From Terebella lapidaria (Eukaryota > Annelida > Polychaeta > Terebellida > Terebellidae): 64,000 nucleotides of DNA. Position 1 is the stretch's first letter. Each line of letters opens with the position of its first letter. Of this stretch, positions 1 through 11,503 are shown one piece after another. The stretch is from the NCBI GenBank assembly GCA_949152475.1, contig OX424562.1, forward strand, positions 25,978,209-26,042,208, written 5' to 3'. The position numbers were made by a program, and so were the translations under genes. A model generated the notes under the pieces. It searched no databases, was not told the DNA's origin, and saw only the letters and a program-made list of their open reading frames with translations.

Positions 1-1206
1 TGGAACCAATCTAAAGTTGTTAGAAACATATATTCTGTCACATACAATTCCGCTGCAATGATTCCAAACATTGAGGGCGTTCACACGACCTACATACAAT
101 CAGGAGTATAATAAGGTTTGTTAATACAAACGAGATTTCCTCTGTGGTTATCAGGATATTCGGTGGAATAGAATAATTAGTGTCCTGTAGGTTGGCAAAA
201 TATGAAAGTTGTCATACATGGACGATTTGTCCGAATGACAAATGAGACACGCCAGAAAACTAATCTCCATAATGAAGTTGACCACATTCTCATCACTTTT
301 CATTATCTCTGAAACCCATCTGAACTCAAGGTCCGACAGCAGTTCGTAAGCCGCAGATGTCCAGGTCTTCAAACAGTTTCATTTGATTAGGATAGATATA
401 TTGGTTCAGCTGCGGTTACTTATATTCAGGTGTATGTCTTGGTTTTGTGCAAACATCAGTGAGATAAACAATTATCATCATGCTGGTGATGGAAAATACA
501 TTCTCTGCTCTACTAAAACACGTCTGAAACACTCTATACGTCAATAACCCATGTGGAAAATTACAGGAACTTCTGAAGATTTATTATTCCCAATAGCACG
601 CCATCTGATATATCAACTGGTGACGTCTCCCACAAGCATGTGTCCATTTTGAGGCAATTTTAACAGTTCTCACTTTCACAAAAGTATGTGTGAAATTTAG
701 ATTTACTTCCTGACAGTCAAATATAGAACGTAACTTCACAATGGGAGTCAAAATTACATGCAAACGGCACGCCTAGACTAAGAACTGCTCAAACAAGATC
801 GGTAATCAAACAATACTTCATTTTCACCATATACGCCAGTGTCTTTTTTATCCTTGACATCACACAGTTCCTCGATCGGCTTCACGTCATACGTTTTCAG
901 TTTCAGAATCTAACAGCTCACTTTACATTAGAATATGTTTCAGTGTAACCAGTGGTTTCCAATTGTAAATGTTTTCATTACTGTTTAACTTACACAACAA
1001 GATTTGACGTGATAAAAATTACATCTAAGTGGAACACTTGCGGAGCAAACTCGGTCTCAACGGAGATAATAGTATGTTTCATTATACTTCATATATATCC
1101 CAATCATTGTCACTGATTGAATAGGGCAAATGTCATGGAAGGTTAATTGACAACAGACCAAATTCCTTTGAAATACGTCAGTCGTCTAGCCAGGACGTGA
1201 CATGAG

Positions 1207-1984
1207 GTTCTATTGTTCTTTGCAGTAGATTATTTTTCAGAATCTACTGGAAGACGGTTCCCACTAGAATGTTGCAGTACATTATTCTACTGCAATATAA
1301 TCTACTGCGTGTAAACACAACAACCGCCAGTGTACAAACTGCATCTGCTCAAACGAGACGCGTTTGTTTGCGTACTAGCGAGTCGTTTTCATCATTGCCG
1401 AAACCTAATTCGTTTGGTGCTGTGGAATCTTGGTCGAGGCCAATATAATGTAGATGAGAAGGTGAACAATAAATGTGGTGTTACTGTTGAGTCCCAATTC
1501 TAAATTCACCAAGACACTGAAAAGTGGTAGCACAAGCAGTGGGCATGGTCGTGAATCTAAAACCTTATTTGTATTCATGATTCATTCATAATCCGGTATT
1601 GATATTCATCATTATCATGCACACCATTCATTAGATGCAGATATCAGTTAGCAAAATTTGGTAAATATGTGTTGTATATCGTTGAAAATTACGAGAACAG
1701 CAAGTGGAAATGTACTTCTATTCTCATGATATAATAATGGTGACAAAGTTTATCACAAATTCAGACAGTGTCGCCCTCTGTTTCCTAACACTGTTGAAGT
1801 GTGATATAGTTGTACACGCAGATTACTACTCGCAGGTGCATATGCAGGCGGAGATTTAGGTTGAGTTGAGGGGGAACCGATAACTAAGTCGGATAATCGG
1901 TTCAGTGTCGCGTCTCTGGAAAATAATAGACTCGCCTTCGGCTCGTCGATTATTTTCCAGATTCGCTCCACTTCACCGATTATC
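1207..1984. mobile_element. Insertion in block C with palindromic segments (MITE-like, unassigned)
   Basis: About 780 bp interrupts block C relative to its matches in blocks A and B. Inside are inverted repeats: GCAGTAGATTAT at 1,222-1,233 against ATAATCTACTGC at 1,297-1,308, and a 93-bp near-palindrome at 1,892-1,984. Such structure is usual for small non-autonomous DNA elements. Exact ends and target duplication could not be fixed, so the family is open. Confidence 0.4.
1892..1984. repeat. 93-bp near-palindrome (hairpin)
   Basis: GATAATCGG (1,892-1,900) pairs with CCGATTATC (1,976-1,984), and CTGGAAAATAAT pairs with ATTATTTTCCAG further in. GACTCGCC and GGCTCGTC face each other around a TTCG turn. 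The segment between outer and inner stems pairs only in part. It lies at the right edge of the block C insertion and may be its terminal structure. Confidence 0.7.
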
Positions 1985-2890
1985 CTATACATAATCTCGA
2001 TGATACTGATAGGTTTATTGACAACATCAATATGCCTCAATTATATCTGAAAAAGAATTTGGAGTGAGCTGAAATGAAATGGAGTTAGCTGTAATCCAGT
2101 GATGCCATTTACCGTACGTTTGCGTGACTCAGGCCTTGATTGACTCTTTACAGACTATATGTATTCTGATGGTTAATTTGTGAAAAAAATTATAGAAGGA
2201 AGTGAACGAGAACCAAGTCTACTACTCTACGGGTCCATCCAAAATTTTTGCGTTTGTGCGAAAAACAATAGAAATCATGTTTTGCTTTGTGTTTGTTTGA
2301 GGATTTCCCGACTAAAATTCAGGCGCTTTTTTGCAAATGCTTGAAATGTAAAATTTGATGATGTTATTAAAATACCTTCAATTCATTCCATTATAAATAT
2401 TAGGAACACCGTATACACTTCCGTAACATAACAGGGTAGGATGATCAGGACTGTAAAGACTTTAAGATCCGTGATATACACACAATTTAAAAATGAAAAA
2501 GATGGCACAACTCATTCAGACCCTCTCTCTCCGAAGCACCTTCTGTCTTCAGGTGTCACGCATAGAGGCCTCGTGCCTTTGATAGTCAATACCAAAACCA
2601 GTGGCATCTCGTTCGATTGTCCTCTGTAGAATGAAAAACTATGTTATTTTTGACGATGCTTCATGGTTGAATGTCTTATATGATTCGAAAGCATCGAATT
2701 GTTGGTTTCATAAGAAAATGTTTCGAAAGGATTGTTGACAGGAACATATTAAGTAGTCATCTATATTTTTTCACAGATTTCCAATTCCTTTGATATACAG
2801 TATTGTTTCTTTGCAGTGTTATCTATTTTCTTTTCGGTGATGAGTGATGATTGCTTAATACTTCCTTCTTTTCTGCTGGTCTCAGAGTCG

Positions 2891-4095
2891 TCATCCTGGG
2901 GTGAAATGTTATTGCCCTTGCTCTATTTCTTCAGTTCACTGATGAATAGAAGTGTTTGACCCATGTAGACAACAAATGCTCCGGCAAAACACCGAGCACT
3001 GTATCTAGCCTCACCTTATGGCACAATGATGCCTTCTCAGAGGAGCAACTTCGTTGGAATATGTGAATATTGCCATCGTATTAGCACAAAAACGAGCAAT
3101 AATACGTCTGATCTTGTTAATTTTTACAAGAATGGAGCTGCGGGTGGAGAAACTTTCATTTTATACCAATAGTGTAATATATTATGTTATGACCAATTAG
3201 CTAATGCTTAACGAGCTAGCATCACCATTTCGAGTACGCAGTTTGCTTTTAATTACATAAAGATGAATGTCAATAGGACTATACCTAAATCATATAGTGG
3301 TTTTACCCATTTGATTGCAGAATCGATGAACTGTGAAGTTTATCATACATTCTTCATTGACTAATATGTTTTCTAACAAATGACGCTTGATGTCACCAAT
3401 TTTATTTTTCAAAATTGACACTCAAACAGAAAGGAAAAATAGTGAACTGAACCATACCACACACAGACATAAAATCGATTTGTATCATTCTGTTCCTGAT
3501 ACTTGTCAGTCTTGAAAAGTGATTCGTTGATGCCATCCTGGTCTATTCAATGAAAAAAAATACAATTGGTGCATCAAAGTTTGTGATGAGTTATTTTGAG
3601 CAAGTTTCCAACATTTGACATTGGAGAATATATATGTCATATTCCTTTTCGACGGAATCTAATGAAGCTAATCAAGCAGCTCGACACAAACGTTGGATAG
3701 CAACGAACGCCATTTAATTAGAAAATAGGTAAATTTACGATGAATATCTGCATATACTTGGGATTTGGATTTAATTAAACACGTGGTGATCAGATATTAT
3801 CCCATATTTCTACTGTATCTTTGTGTAACTGGCATGGACTCAAAGGATAAATATTTAGACAAATTTGTATAAGATTTCAGATAAGCAGTTACTGATGATT
3901 AAACAACAACGTTAAACAATTGTCCATATCATCTGCCTCGTTTGCAAACACATTTGCTTTTTGGTCAGGGCTTTGCAGTGTGTTATGTATGCTTGTAATA
4001 AGTGCTTTTTGTCGTACTTCCCCCAACGCCCCTAATCAGGGATGACATGAGAATAAGCATGATAAGGGACTCTCCCCAATAGTGACCGAGTGCCC
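2891..4095. other. Spacer between the inverted arms; nothing recognised
   Basis: AT-rich sequence between block C and block A. I see no conserved open frame, RNA gene or named repeat. Block B gives no convincing match on either strand. Confidence 0.5.
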
Positions 4096-5178
4096 GATCA
4101 TCCTACCCTGTTCTAGTGCGGAAGTGTATACAATGCCCTTCATAATGAAATGAATATTATAACATGACCAATTTTCACATTTCCAGCATTTGTAAAAAAA
4201 ACCCTGGATTTTAATCGGGATATCCTCAAACAAACACAAAGCAAAACATGATTCCTATTGGTTTTCAAGCAAACGAAAAGTTTCGGATGGACCCGTAGAG
4301 TAGTTGACTTGGTTTTCGTTCACTTCCTCCTATAATTATTCCACAAATTGACCATCAGAATACATATAGTCTGTGAAGAATCAATCAAGGTCTGGGTCTT
4401 GCAAGCGTAGGGAAAATGGCATCACTGGATTACAGCTCATTCCATTTCACTTCAGTTCATTTCAAATTCTTTTTCAAATATAATTCAGACCTATCGATGT
4501 TATCAATAAACCTATCAGTATCAACAACGAGTTTATCAACGTTGATTTCATGTTCTCCATTCTCATGTCACGTCCTGGTTAGACGACTGATGTATTCTGG
4601 TATTTCAAAGAAATTTGGTCTTTTGTTAATTAATCTTTCTTGACCTTTGCCCTATTCAGTCAATGACAATGATATGGCTGTATATTATGCAACATACTAT
4701 TATCTCCATTGATGTTGAGTTTCATGGGCATGATTTGATCCAAAACCAAATAATTTGTTCTGATGAAGTTCGGCTAAGAGCTATCATCTCTAACTTTCTT
4801 CTTCAAGTTGAACAATAGTGAAGACATTTTCCATTACAAACCACTGGTTACAAGACATTTCACGACGTGACGGCATGCACAAAACCCTGAAATGCACTTG
4901 AATATGATAACTCCTAGCTGATCAAACATGTCTAGACTGATCAGATCAATGTGTTTGGAGAGCTGGGCACCTGTGGCTAGCGGCCTTGAGTTTAGATTGA
5001 TTTCAGAAATAATGAGAAAAAAATGTGGTCAACTTCATTATGGAGATTAGTTTTCTGGAGTGTTCCATTTGTCATTCGGACAAAATGTCCATGTATGACA
5101 ACTTATGATATATGTGCTGAATGTTGTTCTTTCATGAATGTACTTCCCACACCGAGAAACCCAACAACAACAACAAAA

Positions 5179-5229
5179 ACCCAGACAAATACTCCTTTTA
5201 AAAAACCCAGAAAAATACTCCTTTTAAAA
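5179..5229 (+). repeat. Short tandem duplication (about 26-bp unit, twice)
   Basis: Two near-identical copies share the core AAATACTCCTTTTAAAAA, just after a short CAA-rich run. This is local slippage-type duplication and is not seen in block B. Confidence 0.7.
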
Positions 5230-7466
5230 AATATAGTGAAACCGGTACTTGTGTAATAATTTCTGAATCCCTTTGTTTACAAATTTTCCTTGATTTATCA
5301 GGAAACCTGCAATACTCCCGAAAATGCCACTCTTTTTGTCACATGAATACGTTTCCATCAGAAATATATGTGTCATCGTAACCCAAGTAGGGTATGCTGC
5401 GCTTTCTTATGTTGCGAATCTATTTAAGACAGGGCACTCATTAATCTATTCCATCGAAAATCCTGATATCCCCGGATGAAATTTCAATTGTAACAACACA
5501 CCTCAATATGATCCTTATAGTATGTAGGTCTTGCGAACGCCCTCATTGTTTAGAATAGCTGCAGGGGTAATTGTTTAACCGAATATGTTTCTCATAAGTA
5601 TAGATTGGTTGAGTTATCATTACATGTTTATTATATTTCCGTGCAGACTATTTCATGGCAATATTCGTTTTGGTTTTCATTTCACCAATCGTTCTAGTAT
5701 TCCAATCTGAATCTCGTAGATTATATGTTTATGTCTGTTTGATATCATTCCTGCACATCTACGCCTTACCATGTGTTATTACCAAGAAACTGAGACCGAC
5801 ACAATATCCTTCTCAAAATCACCTCATATAGGTGCCTTAATAAAAAGCTATGACCTTTAATTAGTTGAATTAGTGAACCTCTCTCACTTGGCCCCAGAAA
5901 TCAACGCGCTATTGAGGAAATAGTTATTTAGCATTTCAGTAACAAACAAAAAAACAATTACGTTCTCGATATTAATCAAATGCGTGAAATCATTCACTGG
6001 ATTTGAACTCGATAAACTGCTCAGTTTTTTAAATTTCTTATGATGTTTTTAAATAGATGACATCTTGTGGACACAGTAGCTTAATCTGTTCGGACCTATG
6101 GCCATTCATATTTCAGATATTCTCAATTTGTGTGACCTTACTTTGTCAATTTTGCCAATGTTGTGACAGTTACATTTTGTTACAGTACTTTGCCGAGGAA
6201 ATGTAAGGGTCATCCTCGGAATTCATCGATTTTATGATATTTCAAGTGGTAGGAATTCCAAGTCCACTGAAAATATTCGATAGAATATCGAACATAAAGT
6301 ACGCATCATAAGTCTGAGACAACTTGCAAAGTTTGGTAGATCAGTATCAAGAATTCAGGTCATGGTGGAGAATATGGTCAAAACAGGAAAATAGTAAGAA
6401 CTTCCATTTTATTAACGAGTATTTTTCCATGATTTTTGTAGCAGGCCATTTCACATGCAAATAGGCCGTGGGTCAGATATGACCCACGAGCACGCCCTCC
6501 ACTCACCCCGAAACCACTTAACCCCACTGACTTTTTTCGAAGCCTGAAAGCATACGGAATACGATTACGATTGTTACCAAATAAAAAGCTGGAATGAACT
6601 CCATGTTAACACCGTGTTTGGTGGTATTGAGGAGGGTTTTTTCGTGGGTCATATATGGCTAAAGGCATAAAAGTGAAGCATGGTTACTTACTCGCTTTTA
6701 CTCGCTATTTCTTTTTTGGCATTGATTGCTTTTACTACTACATGTATATGAAATAAGGTAGGGATGTTTTAAAGTTTATAGCTGTACATTGTATTGTGTC
6801 TGGCGACATTGATTTCAATTCGCTTTGTTCGTTTCACTGACAAAGTGCACAGCAGTCCGGGAATTCAATTGATAGTAGGGCTGCATTTGTGAGATAATCC
6901 AGACTAATACATTCGTCTGAATAAATAAATTACTGTAAAAGAGAAACGAAACAGGGAATATCCGAAACTCAGGAAAATTCCAGCGATGATAAATATGAAT
7001 GAAATGCGACTTTCTTATACCCATTCCCATTAGATAATTAATCGGCATTCGATAATCCGGGAGAGTTGGAAGTGATAATAAAGCAGACTGTGATATATTT
7101 GGTAATCTGAAAAGTGATTAAATTCTACATAACTTCATGTATTTGTGTAAAGTGCATATTTAAAAACTTTTGCACTTTCAAGCTATCTGACAATTATCCG
7201 CAAACAAAGACACAAGGTTTTAACCATCGACTGCGCTTTGGTTTCTGTCTATATAATTTTATTATCCAAACTACACACGTGTGGGTGTATTGCAATCGGA
7301 ATTGAATTATTCTGGGGCTTTTGGGAACTACTGGGCTATGTTAACATGACCGCACTGGATCACCTGATTTTTAGACATAGGCTGTACTGAATAAGAGAAC
7401 TAATTACTATATTATATTTGGCCAACAAGCGAGTTCAAACTGTGAGTGTAACATATTTGGAACAAA

Positions 7467-7598
7467 CAAATAATCTCATATAAAAGGTGTGATTTTAACT
7501 AGTTTCAATATTCATATTCTTCAATATGATTACAAATAATCTCATATAAAAGGTGTGATTTTAACTAATTTCAATATTCATATTTTTCAAAAATGATC
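7467..7598 (+). repeat. 66-bp tandem duplication
   Basis: The segment starting CAAATAATCTCATATAAAAG at 7,467 is repeated from 7,533 with few changes. Block B has only one diverged copy near 50,870, so the duplication postdates the split of the two blocks. Confidence 0.8.
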
Positions 7599-8449
7599 TA
7601 AAATGGTGGTGTTCTGATACTGCATTAATTCGTCCATCAGCCAGCTTCACACTTACAACAGCCAGTGAACAGTCTGTGCCTTGTTCATTTGGCAGCAACC
7701 ACACTGGCTAAAAAAAAGACTTACACATTTTTGGTTATGCTTACAAATTTAAAAAAAATCATACATATGATTACTTTATACCTTATAATGGTCAACATCT
7801 TGAAAAATGATTGCCAGACACATGTATGTAAACACATCATAATTATCAGAAACATGTTCAATGCCTCGCTAGGAAGCACAGCCAGGTAGCCAACTTCCCT
7901 CACCCCAGGTGCTAGCGTAATGCTGATCCAATTTAAATTTTCAATTGCTTCCTATACATAGTGGTTCCTCCATATATATTGCAATAGCGATGTTCTGGTT
8001 TTGTTAATGCAGAAACATGAATACAAACGCCTGAAGTAAACATCACATGATCCAGTCATTATTTTTCTTGTCTCAATGTCTTTTGAAATGTGATTTACCC
8101 TTTCTTACCCGATGTTTGAACGAGTCCAACCCCGATGTTTGAACGAGATCAAACGATGGTGTTCTCGGCCAGGCTGTACTTCTGGTGCAAAATTAACGGC
8201 TGTCATATAGTGCAAATCAGCTGCAGCAGATCGGCAATTAATATATGGGTTAAGGTTGAAAATGCTCAAGAATATGAATTGGTAGAGAAACAAAATTTTG
8301 AAGGACAACCCCAAGAAAAGTATTATAATCGACACCAGGAACGTCACGAAAATTGAGATAATTGTTATTATTATTACATATAATATTAATACATATTTCA
8401 CAGAATATAGAATATCTCCTCCTCCAAATAGAAACGAATATTTCCAGAG

Positions 8450-8457
8450 TGACGTCA
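8450..8457. promoter_or_regulatory. CRE-like palindrome TGACGTCA, present in both blocks
   Basis: A perfect TGACGTCA lies about 3 kb upstream of the receptor start. It is preserved in block B at 52,292-52,299 although the surrounding flank has diverged. The octamer is the textbook CREB/ATF site, but survival of eight bases by chance is quite possible. Confidence 0.3.
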
Positions 8458-9329
8458 GTCAGGCGCCTTCGCCAATCAGACATGGAGATATGGAATGACA
8501 TGGAGATATCAAAATATGGAATGCATATTCCCCGAACGTCGTCATAAAATAAATCAGAAAATATTTTGGAAATTATGCGCGTATGAATGTATTTCTTCAT
8601 CAATAACTTCGAAGCTTGCATTGACCACATTGGTATATATTTGACATAGTACAACAACGGTCCTGATATGGGCTATAGTTTGATATTGCATTAGATTGCC
8701 ATATTTTTCAATTTAGCAGAAAAACCTACAGTTTCATAAAAAATTATCACTTCCCTCCCAGGTGAAAAGAAAGTAGTTAATACAATGGCTGAATAATGGG
8801 AAAAATCGTGTATGATCAGTTTTCAAGAAATATTAAACACTTATTACTCTCAGGTTGTGTATTCGAAAATATATCAAATTGTGCCTGAATGTATCTGTAC
8901 CCGTAACTCACACAGTGACTAAACTGTGTATCGTACAAGCCTCATGTTTAATGTATATACCACATGACCTTTATGGTATATAATACATATGACGTCGCTC
9001 ACTGTAGACTGGTTACACTGCTATGAAGCCCAAGCCTGATTCGAGTCCCTTCCAACAACTCTGTTTCGAGGGCTGGCCAACAATTGAATGTAACCCCGTC
9101 AAGGACAGGCCCTCCCAATAACGAACTTTGAAGAGACAGCAGTCAGGTTTACGAGTACCACTCACATTTATCAAATATGAAGTGAAATTCGCCTTCCCAT
9201 AGAGAATGAATGATAAAACATCACCTGTATGGTGACCTCTATATGATGACAGATTGCTGTACCTTTTCTAATCCACACTGCCACACTAAACATTTACCAA
9301 ATGATACGATAATAGTAGGCGATATACAT

Positions 9330-9640
9330 GTGTGCAGTGATGATTCCAGCACACGTGACTCAATCTCGTGTGGTCCTCGCCCATTAGTGCGAGCTTAGTA
9401 AGGAGAGCTCGAGCGCTGGAGCGAGCTCGAGCGCTGGAGCGGGCGAGGCTCTGTCAGGGTGGCAGGGCTTGTCAGTGGGCGTGGTACAGTTGTTGTCCCT
9501 TCCTCTCCCGGCAGTGTGCGCCAGCCAGCCAAGGGAACGGACTGTTGCTCGTGATTTCATGGAAAGGAAGAGAAAGTGGAATGCTGAGGCGTAAGTTGTG
9601 TATGGGACAAACACTTGGCGATGTACGATAGATGACGGGA
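9330..9640 (+). promoter_or_regulatory. GC-rich block, candidate promoter and untranslated first exon of the receptor gene
   Basis: This island is clearly richer in GC than its surroundings and survives in block B (53,010-53,370), including the shared stretch around GGTACAGTTGTTGTCCCTTC. It holds a perfect 18-bp tandem pair (9,405-9,440). Near its end is a good splice donor, GTAAGT at 9,591-9,596, which block B does not keep. An acceptor-like site, ATGTTTTAG ending at 11,269, lies upstream of the receptor ATG. A spliced 5' untranslated exon is therefore possible. This is inference; no TATA box or transcript evidence is available. Confidence 0.35.
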
Positions 9641-10070
9641 ATAATCTCAGTTCTTTAGAACTCGTTGGAACCTTTCACTTAATGGGAGCGAGATATACTC
9701 GGTTTTGGACTAGATAACTTGGCATACGTAATGGACGGAGCCAGGAAAAAGTAAGTATGTATATGCCGAAGTATTCCCGTTATACACGGGTTCAACATAT
9801 CGATCTCAAACTCATCAAAACCACGGCCCGAGTATCATATCCTGCGCCTTCCTCTATATTAAAAAAGGATTTAAAAGGTGCGAGGCGGATTGAATGGTAT
9901 GTTTTCATTGGACGAGCCGTATTAAGGAGCGATGTACGGAATTGGGCCGAAACCACGATGATATGCAACAGCTGATAGAAGAGTAGAAATTTCAAACAAA
10001 GCTTGATATTTCAGTGTGACTTTGTTTTTATTACCAACACGATATGCAAAGTAAGTTAGCGACGATCAAA
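9641..10070. other. Intergenic; nothing recognised
   Basis: Block A sequence without a convincing counterpart in block B. I see no element ends, RNA gene or conserved frame. Confidence 0.5.
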
Positions 10071-10827
10071 TTCACCATGGCGAGACTGGATGCACTAACG
10101 ATCGTTAGTGCATCCCGCAATGGCGAAAACCACTCGCGGTTCATTTTAAATTTCTTCATTTTCCCAATAATTACGATTGCGGTCGATACACACATACGTC
10201 CGTGATTCTTATGCGAAACAACCGTTCGTTGCAAATATATGGCGATTTATGTAGGTTTGAGCATGAAAAACTCGTCTGAAAAAAGAGCCTAAAGATTCCC
10301 TAACGATTGTTTTTGTAAAATCGAAGATTCCCTAACGAACATGTGAAGATTTCCTAACGATCTTTTCTTCATTAATTCAAATGTACGTTATTTAAATGTT
10401 AAACGTGAAATAAAGTACCAATTGACATGTATTGATGTGTACAGATGATCTTCTAGTACAGATTTCCTATTTTCAATGTGACATTCGCTAATTTATGTCG
10501 CATAAATCAACGAATTCACAATGGTGTATGATATGGACCTATTACAATATACACGTATCAGGCCTATATCGTTAGGGAATCCACTTTTGTCGTTGGTGAA
10601 TCTTATCGCTACTTCTTTTCCTCAACATATCTCAACAAAAAAGCATGATCTGCTTGAAATAACTACGCATGTCTTTGACCAAAACACTAAGCTACCTTTG
10701 AAGTATCCATTTATCACAAATGTACCTTTCATTTGATAAAATGCGGTTAAAAAACAAACTGACCGTGTTTACTGTCCGCCATTGCGGGATGCACTATTCG
10801 TTAGTGCATCCAGTATCGCCACAGTGA
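10071..10827. mobile_element. Non-autonomous DNA element with about 50-bp inverted ends that are themselves palindromic
   Basis: The left end (10,071-10,125) and right end (10,777-10,827) are inverted copies sharing CTGGATGCACTAACGA and GCATCCCGCAATGGCG. Each end contains an inner palindrome; the left one (10,088-10,115) is perfect over 28 bp. The interior has three copies of a GAAGATTCCCTAACGA-like motif (10,287-10,362) and a related inverted motif near 10,568. No transposase is seen, and the corresponding part of block B lacks the element. A target duplication could not be read with confidence, so the superfamily is unassigned. Confidence 0.65.
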
Positions 10828-10859
10828 AATTTATGCTATCAGTTTTACGAATCCTTAAT

Positions 10860-11503
10860 GTAGGAAACTTCAAATTGTAGATATTTTGATTGCAAAAATG
10901 ATATTCGATTTGAAGATAGCAGCAATCATTGTATGCTTTACATTTTTACTCTGGCAAAGGTAATGATTTCATTATTCGAAATGAAGCCGTGAGGATTACA
11001 TACACTCTAAACAGTTCAGTAAAGGGCACGAGACTCATTCGTCCGTAAATACATGTCCAAACTTGTCCCAGTCAAATATCAAATATCTCCGAACCAGTAA
11101 TTTTGACAGATCTTGTTCCCTTCCAATATAATTGCTAAGAGTTCTTAGGTTCTTCTCAAATGTGAATAACACCCATTCAATGACACCATTCATACGTTAC
11201 TAACGGAACTTAATCCATCCCATGTATGGTTTAAGTTACCAAGACTAACTATTCCATCTTATGTTTTAGAGCCACGGCAAATGGATCAGAAGTCACAAGG
11301 ACCATGAACCAAAGCGAGCCGGGATCACCCCTGGACACTTGACAGATTTGTCACATCAAATATTAATGGTGATGCCCTGGTGTTTTGTCGTCAGCACCTG
11401 GAAATTTCGCCGCTCCGACGCTTCAGAGAGTCGCTTGAGATTATCACCTATCCAGGCGGATTGGGTGCGACTTGAAGCACACAAAACATAGTCAGCTGTT
11501 GAG
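10860..11503 (+). promoter_or_regulatory. Receptor 5' flank with a candidate splice acceptor
   Basis: From about 10,870 this matches block B (from 54,780), with similarity rising to about 95% after 11,270. Just before that point block A has a plausible branch site (ACTAAC near 11,245) and an acceptor, ATGTTTTAG, ending at 11,269. Block B has lost exactly these eight bases (TTTTAGAG). The stretch after 11,269 would be 5' untranslated sequence. An in-frame TAG at 11,489-11,491 closes the frame just upstream of the chosen ATG. Confidence 0.4.

Larger units (their letters stand above)
1..2890 (-). repeat. Block C: inverted copy of the block A/B upstream flank
   Basis: Read on the minus strand, this stretch matches the direct flank in block A (about 4,096-5,580) and in block B (about 46,500-48,500). 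Anchors are 1-270 against 5,020-5,540, 1,060-1,205 against 4,560-4,715, and 1,985-2,445 against 4,096-4,530. The part from 2,445 to about 2,890 matches block B (46,480-47,080) but not the right arm in block A. This suggests a third independent copy rather than a simple foldback of block A. Similarity is roughly 75-80% by eye. No gene is recognised; the short open frames here are not conserved. It probably continues beyond the left edge. Confidence 0.75.
4096..9640 (+). repeat. Block A upstream flank, duplicated at about 47,090-53,370
   Basis: Colinear direct match to block B. Clear anchors are 4,400-4,660 with 47,810-48,060, 5,310-5,560 with 48,150-48,410, 6,440-6,640 with 49,840-50,040, 7,610-7,980 with 50,930-51,320, 8,390-8,470 with 52,230-52,320, and 9,330-9,640 with 53,010-53,370. 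Block B lacks most of 4,720-5,300. Identity is roughly 75-80% by eye with many small indels, so this part of the duplication is old. No coding frame is shared between the copies, so the flank appears to be non-coding apart from a possible untranslated exon near 9,330-9,596. Confidence 0.8.
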
